Shown in pieces: positions 49,641 to 58,605 of a stretch of 64,000 bases of DNA. Position 1 is the stretch's first letter. Each line of letters begins with the position of its first letter. A program made the position numbers and the translations under genes. The notes under the pieces are model-generated. The model saw nothing but the letters and a program-made list of their open reading frames with translations, did no database searches and had not been told where the DNA came from. Source of the DNA: Candidatus Bathyarchaeota archaeon (lineage in GTDB: Archaea; Thermoproteota; Bathyarchaeia; Bathyarchaeales; Bathycorpusculaceae); contig JAOZHX010000022.1 in NCBI GenBank assembly GCA_026014665.1, positions 186,001-250,000 of the forward strand, written 5' to 3'.

Positions 49641-51353
49641 TCAGTAACGATTTAATGGTTGATTGCGCTTTTTCATGACGGAAACAACCAAGCTAAAAAT
49701 CCCAACGGCTACTCCCAGCCATATGGGAAAAACGGTTATTTCCGGGATAGTTGGAGTTTGCGTTGGATTGGGGAGCGTTGGGGTTGGTTTAGTCGTGGGT
49801 TTATCCGTTGGCTGTTGGGTGGGGTTAGTTGGGGGTGAAGTGTAAGTTGGAGTGGGTGATGGAGTTGGCGATAGCGAAGAAGCGTCGGATATTACATAAG
49901 AGTAAATCACCTGTCCGTTATTGGCTTGACCGGGAGCGGAATTAACGTAATCCACAGTTACCTTTGAAGGCGAAACTGTAACGCGTAGGTGCCCGGGACT
50001 GGGGAGAACTTTAAGCGTGTAAGTGCCGACGCTGTAACTGTTAAAGCCATTGCCTGAAAAACCGCCTGCAGGAAGTGATTGGTAAACGATGCCATCACGG
50101 ACCTCGTAAGCATATTGATGGTCGTGCCCATGGAAGAATGCCGTTACATGGGTGTCAATCATGATTTGGTGGATTGGTTTGTTTCCCCATTGTGCTACCG
50201 GTCGATTAATGTTCCATCCCCATAAGGCTCCTCCGATGTTGTAGCCACCCCATTCAACCAAGTGAGCGGGAACAGCGCCACCACGACCCCCATAGTTGTC
50301 TGCACCGCCGGTCTGGTGATGCGCAAAAACAAACTTGTATTTGGCTGAACTGCTTTGAAGAGTCTGGTTGAGCCATAAAAATTGCTGTAGTCCCAGCGTC
50401 CAGTCCCAACGGTTATTTGATCCGGCGTCGCTGTTTTCGCCTCCTCCTTGGTTTCCTAAAAACGGTTTAGTGGTTGTGTACCAGTATGGATCAATCACCA
50501 CGAATAAGGCATCCCCCCAATTCCACGCATAGTAATCTCTGCGAAGATGGTCTCCCATAAGGGAGGGATAGGGTTCTGAATTGCCAGAATAAAATTCATC
50601 TGGAGCAGGATTCAGAAAGTATCTGTTTTGAGCGTTTGCTCCCAGCACTGGCTGGCTAGCAGCAACGTTGCCGCCGAAGTCGTCTAGGTGCCATGCTTCC
50701 TGTTGTTCGTGGTTTCCAACTGCCAGAAAAATCGGCGCTGAATGGCCTACGATACCGAAGAATTGGCGTTGATAGAGGTACGCTTGGTCTGCTTCTGACT
50801 GCGTTGTGACATAATCCATGGCGAATGTGTCGCCGAGGTCAACTTCAAAATCTGGGTGGTTATTTGCCACGTTAGTCATAGTCTGCTCCCAAACCGAAGC
50901 ACTGCCCAAGCCTGCGATGTTAACGTGTGAATCGGCGGTTATCGTAAAAGAAAAAGTGCTGCCTGTGCTTCTTTGGGTTTGAAAGGTATGCTCTTCTCCT
51001 TCTGCCCATGTGTCATCATTAACCCTGTAAACCATGCGATAATAGTATTTAGTGTTGGGTGTAAGCCCATCAATTAACACCTCAGAGGGTATGCCGCTGA
51101 CTAAGGTGACTATGCCTGTTTGAGTAGTATAAACCCCACTCTGCAAACCATATTTGAAGTAGACTTGACCGTTAGCGTTTGGAACTACACTCACCATGAT
51201 GGAGGAATCCGTGGGTCGACCAAGCAGTTCAGTCGCCAAAAAAGACTGCTCGAGGCTTGCATGCACAGTTGATAAAGAAGGCATCATTGCCAGTGTTAAC
51301 GTTAAGACCGCAAAGAGGATAAAAAGCGCTCTCCAGATGCTTCGCTTCTTCAT
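49641..51353 (-). CDS. Surface-anchored purple acid phosphatase-like metallophosphoesterase
   Basis: The 570-residue protein has a signal peptide (1-33, ALFILFAVLTLTLAMM), a fibronectin-III-like domain (VYFKYGLQSGVY, LIDGLTPNTKYYYRMVY), a calcineurin-type phosphoesterase domain with ITADSHVN, VDLGDTFA, AVGNHEQQ, FVFAHHQTGG and FFHGHDHQY, then a Pro/Thr-rich spacer (TPSPTPTYTSPP...) and a C-terminal membrane helix before KKRNQPLNRY. It probably removes phosphate from organic esters at the cell surface. It is monocistronic. Confidence 0.9.
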   Translation of the reverse strand: MKKRSIWRALFILFAVLTLTLAMMPSLSTVHASLEQSFLATELLGRPTDSSIMVSVVPNANGQVYFKYGLQSGVYTTQTGIVTLVSGIPSEVLIDGLTPNTKYYYRMVYRVNDDTWAEGEEHTFQTQRSTGSTFSFTITADSHVNIAGLGSASVWEQTMTNVANNHPDFEVDLGDTFAMDYVTTQSEADQAYLYQRQFFGIVGHSAPIFLAVGNHEQQEAWHLDDFGGNVAASQPVLGANAQNRYFLNPAPDEFYSGNSEPYPSLMGDHLRRDYYAWNWGDALFVVIDPYWYTTTKPFLGNQGGGENSDAGSNNRWDWTLGLQQFLWLNQTLQSSSAKYKFVFAHHQTGGADNYGGRGGAVPAHLVEWGGYNIGGALWGWNINRPVAQWGNKPIHQIMIDTHVTAFFHGHDHQYAYEVRDGIVYQSLPAGGFSGNGFNSYSVGTYTLKVLPSPGHLRVTVSPSKVTVDYVNSAPGQANNGQVIYSYVISDASSLSPTPSPTPTYTSPPTNPTQQPTDKPTTKPTPTLPNPTQTPTIPEITVFPIWLGVAVGIFSLVVSVMKKRNQPLNRY

Positions 51354-51902
51354 AGCCTGCCCTTCTTCTATGCCCCCATTCAGCCCACTGCTTAACTGTT
51401 GCTATTTGTACTCTTAAGCTTTAAAACCTTGCACAGCAAAGCTCGCATTCTGGAAAGCATGGGTTTGGTTAAGTCTTAAGTATGCAACTTAATCTCACGT
51501 GATAAACTGATCAGACGTTAGTTGTTTCATAGGAAGGTTCTATGCTTCAAAAAATGACCGCTCATAGCATTCTTCATGCCGTACAGACGTCGCTTTTCTA
51601 GCAGCAACTCGCTGCCCCTCGACAATGGGTTGGTGGCAAATTGCGCAGAAAACATTTCCTTTCTTCTGTATTCGTATAAGGAGTCTGTGATTTATTACAT
51701 AATGGTTTATGGCCATTTTCTCACTTTACCCTCAAATAAGCACTGCTTTTCTTCTGGCTAAAAGCGTTTTCATCAAGGTTTCTTGACTAAACTCGATTTT
51801 TTAGTCAAACTTTCTTGACTAAACCCAAAAACATCGCAGAAAGACACCGAAAACATCAATCTTGTTTAGTTGAAACCCTATCACTTCATAGCTTAGTTGA
51901 TG
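51354..51902. other. Intergenic region between phosphatase and histidine kinase
   Basis: These 549 bases have only short unsupported frames. The half nearest the phosphatase should contain its promoter (TTAAGCTTTAAAACC near 51413-51427, minus strand). Near the kinase side lies the TTGACTAAA repeat cluster listed separately. I see no RNA gene or mobile element here. Confidence 0.5.
51779..51826. repeat. TTGACTAAA inverted/direct repeat cluster
   Basis: TTTCTTGACTAAAC occurs at 51779-51792 and again at 51811-51824. Between them TTTAGTCAA (51800-51808) is the exact inverse, so 51783-51791 and 51800-51808 form a perfect 9-base stem with an 8-base loop. A third copy, reversed, lies at 47236-47249 just behind the flpA stop. 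The sites could be operators or termination hairpins. Confidence 0.55.
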
Positions 51903-53255
51903 CTACTCCAACGGAAGAGTGATTCGGAAGCTTGTTCCTTTATCAATTTCACTTTCAAACGTTATTGAACCCCCCAGCGCTTCAACAAGCCGTTTAACCA
52001 CCGCTAATCCCAACCCCTGCCCCTTAGCTTTAGTCGTGACAAGCGGCGTGAAAAGCCGTGGTTTGATTTCTTCAGGGATGCCTTTACCCGTATCCGACAC
52101 CACTACGATTGCTCGATGCTCAGATTCGTACGCTGTCAGCGATAGTTTGCCACCGTTCGGCATGGCTTGAATGGCATTGTTGATCAGGTTGGTTAGGGCG
52201 CGCCGAACAAGAGTGGGGTCGGTTTTAATTTTTGGGAAGCCTTTCACATCAACCTGCAGGAGAATTTTATCGGGCACGCGGATAGTTTGAAAAACGCTGA
52301 CAAGCACCTGGGAAAGATCCACTTCAACTTTTTCGGGTTTTAGAGGTCTAGCGTAATCTTGGAGGTCTGATATAATCTTGCTTATGTAATCAGTTTGCTC
52401 CTCAATGAGGTCTAAGCTCTCCAATGCTTGGGTTTTTGTTGGCTGGCTGAAACCTGCGATTTCTTGTTTTGCAATGTAGATTTCGCTGATTATCGCTTGC
52501 AGCGGGTTGCGGATGTCATGCCCTATCATACCTGCTGTCTGACCAATCGCGGCTAGGCGGTCAGTTTCCTTGCGTAAAAGAACGCTCTCATAAATTCTCC
52601 AGCGATATGAATGCAGTTGCAGAGAACACACAGGAGCGATGATGTTTACGAATGCTAAGCTGATTAATGCCGTAGACAACGACGGCACCATAAACCATTG
52701 GAAGGCAAACGAAATAATCATGACTTCCCCGATGCTGAAAACCAGAGCAGGCAAAGCTTGATAAATAAAACGCGTTGGAATAAGCAAGTAATAAACAAAA
52801 ACCGCGACATCGATCACGATTATATGGGGCAGAAAATTCTGGGGTCTTGTCACATCAACGATTAAAAGCCCTACAGAAATTAACAACAAGTACACCAGCA
52901 TCCTCTGATCGTAAGATTTGTGACTTTTCGTCTCCCCAACAAAATGAAACTGGTAGGCTGAATACGCAATCAGCAGCACCCTTAAAGCTGCTAAAGCAAA
53001 ATACGCAACCGACAAACCTAAAAACAAATAATCACTAATCGAGAATAGCCCAATGGTTAAAGCAATCAAAAAAATGGTCGCGCGTGTCTGAGAGCAATCC
53101 GAAGCAAAAAAGAATTGCCTAAATTCCGCATCATTTTCATGAACAGTGCGCTTGAGTGCATTCCTAACGAAACGCCTTACAGCGGCGACAACACCCTTGT
53201 GTAAACCTTGGCCCTTAGCTCGATTCAGAGTTCCCTTATATCCTAATTTATTCAA
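51903..53255 (-). CDS. Orphan membrane histidine kinase
   Basis: The 450-residue protein has a basic N-terminus, six or seven hydrophobic helices (about 55-210: IFLIALTIGLFSISDYLFLG and others) and a kinase core. The H-box is AGMIGHDIRNPLQAI. The ATPase boxes are TNLINNAIQAM (N), VVSDTGKGIPE (G1) and GQGLGLAVVKRL (G2). The sensor is the membrane part itself, with no separate outside domain, so it may sense a membrane state or a small hydrophobic signal. No response regulator lies in the window. Confidence 0.93.
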   Translation of the reverse strand: MNKLGYKGTLNRAKGQGLHKGVVAAVRRFVRNALKRTVHENDAEFRQFFFASDCSQTRATIFLIALTIGLFSISDYLFLGLSVAYFALAALRVLLIAYSAYQFHFVGETKSHKSYDQRMLVYLLLISVGLLIVDVTRPQNFLPHIIVIDVAVFVYYLLIPTRFIYQALPALVFSIGEVMIISFAFQWFMVPSLSTALISLAFVNIIAPVCSLQLHSYRWRIYESVLLRKETDRLAAIGQTAGMIGHDIRNPLQAIISEIYIAKQEIAGFSQPTKTQALESLDLIEEQTDYISKIISDLQDYARPLKPEKVEVDLSQVLVSVFQTIRVPDKILLQVDVKGFPKIKTDPTLVRRALTNLINNAIQAMPNGGKLSLTAYESEHRAIVVVSDTGKGIPEEIKPRLFTPLVTTKAKGQGLGLAVVKRLVEALGGSITFESEIDKGTSFRITLPLE

Positions 53256-53269
53256 CCTAGCAGAAGGCT

Positions 53270-53420
53270 CCCTACTAGTAGTCTAAAATAAGCTAGTAAT
53301 AATAGAGCATATTGAGAATTAAGCATTATTAATCTTAAAAATGAGGTGAACATTGCTTAAATTCTTAAGCGAAAATGCTAGTCACCAAAGAAATTTGCTA
53401 GATTTAAGCTAGTCAAGTTA
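53270..53420 (-). promoter_or_regulatory. Repeated CTAGT motifs in the histidine kinase promoter region
   Basis: CTAGT or CTAG cores occur five times within about 150 bases: the palindrome CTACTAGTAG (53272-53281), AAGCTAGTAA (53290-53299), ATGCTAGTCA (53375-53384), TTTGCTAGAT (53394-53403) and AAGCTAGTCAAG (53406-53417). The last, read on the other strand, is CTTGACTAGCTT and shares CTTGACTA with the cluster behind the kinase gene. They lie between the divergent kinase and aguB genes and look like an array of binding sites. Confidence 0.5.
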
Positions 53421-53524
53421 GCGTTAGAAGTTACGTAGGTTTCAGACTTCGGGGCACTTGAGATTGTTCAAAAAAAGTTAATACTCACAGTATAGTTTAC
53501 TGAACACAGGATGGAAAATTCATA

Positions 53525-54439
53525 GTGATTCGTGAAGTTAAATCTGATAAAATCAAGAAGGTTGTCGCTATTGGGCTAATCCAAGCAGTCGCCTCCGAAA
53601 ACATAGTTGAGAACATGCAAAGAACTGCAGATAAAGTCGTGGAAGCTGCGCGGAGAGGTGCCCAAATCGTTTGTTTGCAGGAATTATACCGAACTAGGTA
53701 TTTTCCACAGCAAGAACGCGTCGATGTCCAAGCGCTCGCTGAAACTATCCCTGGAGAATCAACTAATCTCTTCGCGGCTCTGGCAAGAGAGCACAAAATA
53801 GTCGTCATTGTACCGCTCTTCGAGCGAAGCCTCAACGGTAGGTTTTACAATTCAGCGGTCGTCATCAACACGGATGGCAAACTCCTGGGTACTTACCGCA
53901 AAGCCCACATACCCTTTGACCCCTACTTCTACGAGAAAAATTATTTTACAGCAGGCGACATGGGCTACGGCGTTTACGACACGGCGTTTGCTCGAATCGG
54001 TGTGCTCATTTGCTATGACCAATGGTTCCCCGAAGCCGCACGCATAAACGTCTTGCAAGGCGCAGACATCCTATTCTACCCCACAGCCATCGGTTACGTC
54101 AAAGGATACAGTAGCGAGGATGGCGACTGGCATGACGCTTGGAAAACTGTCCAGCGTGCCCACGCCATAGCTAACGGAGTTCACGTTGCAGCCGTTAACC
54201 GTGTTGGCGAAGAAGGAGAACTAGTGTTTTGGGGTGGTTCTTTCGTCTGCGATTCCTTTGGCAAAGTCCTCAAGGAAGCCAGCACAACTCACGAAGACGT
54301 GTTAGTTGCCAAAGTAGATTTAAGCCAAAACAAACGCATCCAAGAAGGCTGGGGCTTTCTACGTAACCGTCGCCCCGACACTTATCATTCACTAATTGAA
54401 AAGGAACGGAGAAGTCAAAACGATGAGCAGCCAAAGTGA
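53525..54439 (+). CDS. aguB: N-carbamoylputrescine amidase
   Basis: The 304-residue nitrilase-superfamily enzyme hydrolyses N-carbamoylputrescine to putrescine. The catalytic triad is visible: Glu in CLQELYRTRYF, Lys in YRKAHIPFDPYFYEKNYF and Cys in GVLICYDQWFPEAARI. These flanking motifs are typical of AguB rather than of general nitrilases. The start is GTG 53525. The next gene, agmatine deiminase, makes its substrate, and the two overlap by 17 bases. Confidence 0.93.
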   Translation: MIREVKSDKIKKVVAIGLIQAVASENIVENMQRTADKVVEAARRGAQIVCLQELYRTRYFPQQERVDVQALAETIPGESTNLFAALAREHKIVVIVPLFERSLNGRFYNSAVVINTDGKLLGTYRKAHIPFDPYFYEKNYFTAGDMGYGVYDTAFARIGVLICYDQWFPEAARINVLQGADILFYPTAIGYVKGYSSEDGDWHDAWKTVQRAHAIANGVHVAAVNRVGEEGELVFWGGSFVCDSFGKVLKEASTTHEDVLVAKVDLSQNKRIQEGWGFLRNRRPDTYHSLIEKERRSQNDEQPK

Positions 54440-55472
54440 GACTTGCCGTGAAATGGGCTTCGTTATGCCCGCTGAGTGGGAACGGCATGATGCGGTTTGG
54501 CTGGCATGGCCATATGATCCCACCACTTTTCCCAGCAGAGTCGAGAAAGTAGAGGCAACCTATGTTCAGATCATTAAGGAACTCCATGAAAGTGAACATG
54601 TTAACCTTTTCGTTGCCAGCGAGGAAGCAAAACAAAGAGTCAAAGAAATGCTCAAGATAGCGGGCATTGACTTATCGAAAATTCACTTCTACGTCTTCAA
54701 CTATGCCGACGTCTGGTTCCGTGACTACGGTCCAATCTTTGTCAGAAACTCTCGTCACGAGTTGGCTATGGTGCATTGGAATTTCAACAGTTGGGGAGAA
54801 AAATACGAGACGCTGCTCAAGGATAAAGAGGTCCCTGCTTTCATCAACGAGCAGATGGAGCTCAGATGCTTTAAGCCAGGGATTGTATTGGAAGGCGGTT
54901 CAATCGATGTCAACGGCAAAGGTACCCTACTAACGACAGAGCAATGCCTACTTAACGCGAACCGCAACCCAACTCTAGACAAAAAACAAATTGAACAGTA
55001 CCTCTCAGACTACTTAGGCGTGCGCCATTTCATCTGGCTAAAACGGGGCATCCTTGGCGACGACACGGATGGTCACATCGATGACTTAGCGCGTTTCGTG
55101 AACCCAACAACCATCGTATGTTCCTACACCGAAGACCAAAACGATGAGGATTACGAGGTGCTGCATGAAAACTATGAGATTCTCCGCAACTCTGTGGATC
55201 AAGACGGCAACAAGCTAAACATTATCAAGCTGCCTATGCCTAGAGTCATAAGTGACGAAGGTGAAAGGTTACCCGCAAGCTACACCAACTTCTACATAGG
55301 CAACACCAAAGTGCTCATGCCAGTATTCGACCACCCACACGACGAGAAGGCGCTCTCGATTCTTCAGGCACTGTTTCCGACACGTAAAGTCGTCGGCATA
55401 CGCTGTGTTGATTTGGTTTATGGATTTGGTACAATCCATTGCATCAGTCAACAGCAACCCTGCCGCGGCTAA
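54423..55472 (+). CDS. aguA: Agmatine deiminase
   Basis: ATG 54423 (MSSQSETCREMGFVMPAEWE) has AACGGAGAAG upstream and is preferred over the in-frame start at 54396. The 349 residues show MPAEWERHDAVWLAWP, FRDYGPIFV, LEGGSIDVNGKGTLLTTEQC, GDDTDGHIDDLARFV and the catalytic Cys of IHCISQQQP near the end. It converts agmatine to N-carbamoylputrescine plus ammonia. With aguB it forms the two-step putrescine route. Arginine decarboxylase must lie elsewhere. Confidence 0.95.
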   Translation: MSSQSETCREMGFVMPAEWERHDAVWLAWPYDPTTFPSRVEKVEATYVQIIKELHESEHVNLFVASEEAKQRVKEMLKIAGIDLSKIHFYVFNYADVWFRDYGPIFVRNSRHELAMVHWNFNSWGEKYETLLKDKEVPAFINEQMELRCFKPGIVLEGGSIDVNGKGTLLTTEQCLLNANRNPTLDKKQIEQYLSDYLGVRHFIWLKRGILGDDTDGHIDDLARFVNPTTIVCSYTEDQNDEDYEVLHENYEILRNSVDQDGNKLNIIKLPMPRVISDEGERLPASYTNFYIGNTKVLMPVFDHPHDEKALSILQALFPTRKVVGIRCVDLVYGFGTIHCISQQQPCRG

Positions 55473-55660
55473 AAGGCAGTTACTCTGACGTCACATTATT
55501 ATGCAAAAAAGGTATCATAAGTTCAAGCGATAGTTATTAAAGTTATCGCAAAGGATTTTAGAGAGCTCATGACCGACCTGCTTAATTTTATATACATCTT
55601 ATAGTAAAAGAGCCTAAATAGATAGGCGCTTGCCTATCGGAAAAAAAGGAAAAATGGCAA

Positions 55661-58420
55661 ATGAATCAAAATAGAATAATCAAAAATGCTGTTTCTATGA
55701 TTCTTATCATGACTATAGTTACGTCTTTTATGATGGCTTTGCCAATAAATAATGCTCAGACAATCAACTATTATCATACCTACCTCTATGTTGGCACCAG
55801 CGCAGGAGGTGGAGGCGTCGCTGCCATTGGCAAGGGTCAATCAATGCTAATCACCGCTTGGACCAAAGATATGCCTCCAGACATCGGTGAAACAATCCAT
55901 AATGTCGAGAGCCCTACTGGCCGAGCTGGCTGGTGGGGTGTGCAACTTAACATTACAAAGCCTGATGGCACATCAGAAATAAAAGATATGGGTTACAGTG
56001 ACCCTGTAGGCAACAACTACATGACATACGTTCCTGACCAAGTTGGCGTCTACACTATCTATGCAATCTTTCCTGCAACGTGGAAGAATTCCACCATAAG
56101 TCCCTATACGCGGAGCTTTTACAGTGCAGCCGTTAGCCCCACAGATACCTTTACCGTAGTGGAAGAGCCAGTACCTCTATGGTCTGAGTCGCCTCTTCCC
56201 CAAGATTACTGGACTCGCCCCATAAGCGGCGCCAGCAGGGACTGGTACGTTCTAACAGGCAACAAGTTAGGCGGTGCCTCGGGCGTGTGGCCGATGGGCA
56301 GTTCAGGAGGCAACGTCGGTAACTACTTTTACGGCAAAGCACCCGAGAGCGCTCACATCCTGTGGTCAAAACCCTATGCAGTCGGCGGCCTAATGGATGA
56401 ACGTACAGGAACGACTACCTTCGAGACTACGCACTACCAAGGAGTTTCTTTCACTGCGTCGTTAATTCTTGATGGCAAAATTTACTGTACTCCACGGATG
56501 ACCACGCATCAGAGCCAAGGGCTTCAAATCATCGACCTCTACACTGGTGAAACACTCTACCAGAACTATACCGACAGCGTACCCTCAATGGCATCGATTT
56601 ACAATTACAATTCACCCAACCAAATGGGCGGATTCGCATACCTTTGGAAGACTTCAGGCGTTACGTTGCCCGAAGTTATAAGAGTTGCCAACGCCACGCA
56701 AGATGCAAATTGTAAAATGATTAGACTTGGCAATGACTACGCGATTAACACCTCACAAACATCCGTAAGCACAGGCACGATGTGGCAAATGCTCGATGGT
56801 TGGACAAGAACTCCCATCTGCATCATCGCCAATGTTTCTTCAAGCGGAACCCAGGTATATGGCAAAGATGGAAGCATACTCTACTATAACATAGTCAATA
56901 AAGGCACATCTGCGAACCCCAGCTATTACTGCACAATTTGGAATTCATCTGCAGGAACCATGGTGGCTAGTGTTGATGGAACTGGATACTGGCAATGGAG
57001 ACCTGCAGGGGGCCAATTCGGCGCTTCCAACAACTATTTTGCAACTTCTTCAGCTATCTCTAACATCGTACATAACGGCGCTGTCTTCTATTCCCAGAAC
57101 TTCTCCATACCCAGCATAGTGGGACCTGACCCCAGGGTTGAAAACGCCACAATTCGCTGCATCCGCCAAGACGAATTCATGATTGTAGGCTGTCAGGGCT
57201 GGAACAACGGAACAGTTTCGAAAGGCTGGATGATGGCTATTGGATTGAACGCTACCAATAGAGGCCAAAAGCTTTGGGAAATGACTTATAACCCGCCGTT
57301 TGCCGACCCTGCACTGAACGTCTCAAGACCAGCTGCATTCACGGGTGGATTGAGCTTGGCAGGTGTATACCCAGAGGAAGGCGTACTTGCTTGGTCTGAT
57401 CCACAGACATGCAAACGCTGGGTCTATGACCTCTACACTGGTCAACTGCTATGGGAAAGCCCGCCCGAAGCACAATATGAATACTACGGCATTAGCACGT
57501 TCGTTTATCAGCACCAACTTATCGGTTACGGCAGCTATGCGGGACAATTCATTTCTTATGATATCAAAACAGGAAAGCAACTATGGAATTATACAGCTAA
57601 AAACATAGGGTTTGAATCTCCATATGGCAATTACCCAATGTCCATTGCTGCAGTCGCAGACGGAAAAATCTACACTATCACAAGCGAACACCACAACATC
57701 CAACCTATGTACCGTGGTCCCAACCTACGATGCATCAACGCAACAACAGGCGAAGAAATCTGGAAGATCCTATGTTTCGGTAGCGGAGTTTCGATTGCCG
57801 ACGGCATTCTAATCAAGGGCAACTGCCTCGATAATATGATCTATGCTTTCGGTAAAGGACCAAGCGCTACTACAGTCGCTGTATCCCCTGACGCATCAAT
57901 CCTTGGAAACAAGGTGATGATAAAAGGCACAGTAACCGATCAGACAAATACGGGAAGACACAACACCAATGATGGTATAGACTTTACACTCAAAGACACC
58001 CCAGCAATATCTGACGAAGACATGAGCGCATGGATGGAATATAAGTACATGCAACAGGCACGTCCCGCAAACGCAAAAGGCGTTGACGTACGAATTGATG
58101 TGCTTGATCCCAACGGCAACTTCTACAATGTTGGCACAACCACCAGCGACATTAACGGCAACTTTGCTCTGCCATATGATCCTGAAGTACCTGGCACATA
58201 CAAGGTTATGGCAACTTTCGACGGAAGCAAATCCTATGGTCCATCCTACGCGACTGCATACTTAGTTGTAAGCGAAGAAGCAGTTGCACCAACTGTGGCA
58301 CCAACAGCTGTAGCTCAATCTGCTGCCGATATTTACTTCGTTCCAGCCATAGTCGGTCTGTTTGTTCTCATTATTGTAGTCGCTGCGCTTTTAGCACTGA
58401 TGATCAGAAAACGACCTTAA
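55661..58420 (+). CDS. Large surface protein with PQQ-like beta-propeller
   Basis: The 919-residue protein has a signal peptide (about 1-33), an N-terminal beta domain (40-165), a long PQQ/BamB-like propeller (about 180-740), an Ig-like carboxypeptidase-regulatory type domain (ATTVAVSPDASILGNKVMIK, DINGNFALPYDPEVPGTYKV), a short Pro/Ala linker and a C-terminal helix (FVPAIVGLFVLIIVVAALLA) before RKRP. The propeller repeats have patterns such as LYTGETLYQNY, LYTGQLLWES and KTGKQLWNY. There are many N-glycosylation sites. It is probably a cell-surface binding or scaffold protein. Its ligand is unknown. It is monocistronic. Confidence 0.82.
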   Translation: MNQNRIIKNAVSMILIMTIVTSFMMALPINNAQTINYYHTYLYVGTSAGGGGVAAIGKGQSMLITAWTKDMPPDIGETIHNVESPTGRAGWWGVQLNITKPDGTSEIKDMGYSDPVGNNYMTYVPDQVGVYTIYAIFPATWKNSTISPYTRSFYSAAVSPTDTFTVVEEPVPLWSESPLPQDYWTRPISGASRDWYVLTGNKLGGASGVWPMGSSGGNVGNYFYGKAPESAHILWSKPYAVGGLMDERTGTTTFETTHYQGVSFTASLILDGKIYCTPRMTTHQSQGLQIIDLYTGETLYQNYTDSVPSMASIYNYNSPNQMGGFAYLWKTSGVTLPEVIRVANATQDANCKMIRLGNDYAINTSQTSVSTGTMWQMLDGWTRTPICIIANVSSSGTQVYGKDGSILYYNIVNKGTSANPSYYCTIWNSSAGTMVASVDGTGYWQWRPAGGQFGASNNYFATSSAISNIVHNGAVFYSQNFSIPSIVGPDPRVENATIRCIRQDEFMIVGCQGWNNGTVSKGWMMAIGLNATNRGQKLWEMTYNPPFADPALNVSRPAAFTGGLSLAGVYPEEGVLAWSDPQTCKRWVYDLYTGQLLWESPPEAQYEYYGISTFVYQHQLIGYGSYAGQFISYDIKTGKQLWNYTAKNIGFESPYGNYPMSIAAVADGKIYTITSEHHNIQPMYRGPNLRCINATTGEEIWKILCFGSGVSIADGILIKGNCLDNMIYAFGKGPSATTVAVSPDASILGNKVMIKGTVTDQTNTGRHNTNDGIDFTLKDTPAISDEDMSAWMEYKYMQQARPANAKGVDVRIDVLDPNGNFYNVGTTTSDINGNFALPYDPEVPGTYKVMATFDGSKSYGPSYATAYLVVSEEAVAPTVAPTAVAQSAADIYFVPAIVGLFVLIIVVAALLALMIRKRP

Positions 58421-58445
58421 AGCACTCAGAAGCCAAAAAGTTCCC

Positions 58446-58462
58446 CTCTTTTTTATTTTCCT
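58446..58462 (+). terminator. T-rich terminator of the propeller protein gene
   Basis: CTCTTTTTTATTTTCC starts about 25 bases past the stop codon, an oligo-T tract of the kind that ends archaeal transcripts. Confidence 0.45.
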
Positions 58463-58605
58463 CAACCCTCACACCCATATGCATACAGGCGAATATGAAA
58501 AGTGGCAACTTCATGTTTCCAGTTGATAAAGGCTTAGTTAAGTTTAAACTGTAGGGTGGACAATAGGTAGAGCACCTAAGTTTGGGGTTAGGGAGTTGAG
58601 GGTTC

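Noticed and set aside
49412-49678. 88-residue plus-strand frame across repeat copy 1
   Set aside because: Its frame is shifted relative to copy 2 after ITPQ, composition is skewed, and it runs into the phosphatase gene end.
51576-51761. 61-residue frame in the phosphatase-kinase gap
   Set aside because: Composition is typical of AT-rich random frames and no ribosome-binding site or motif is visible.
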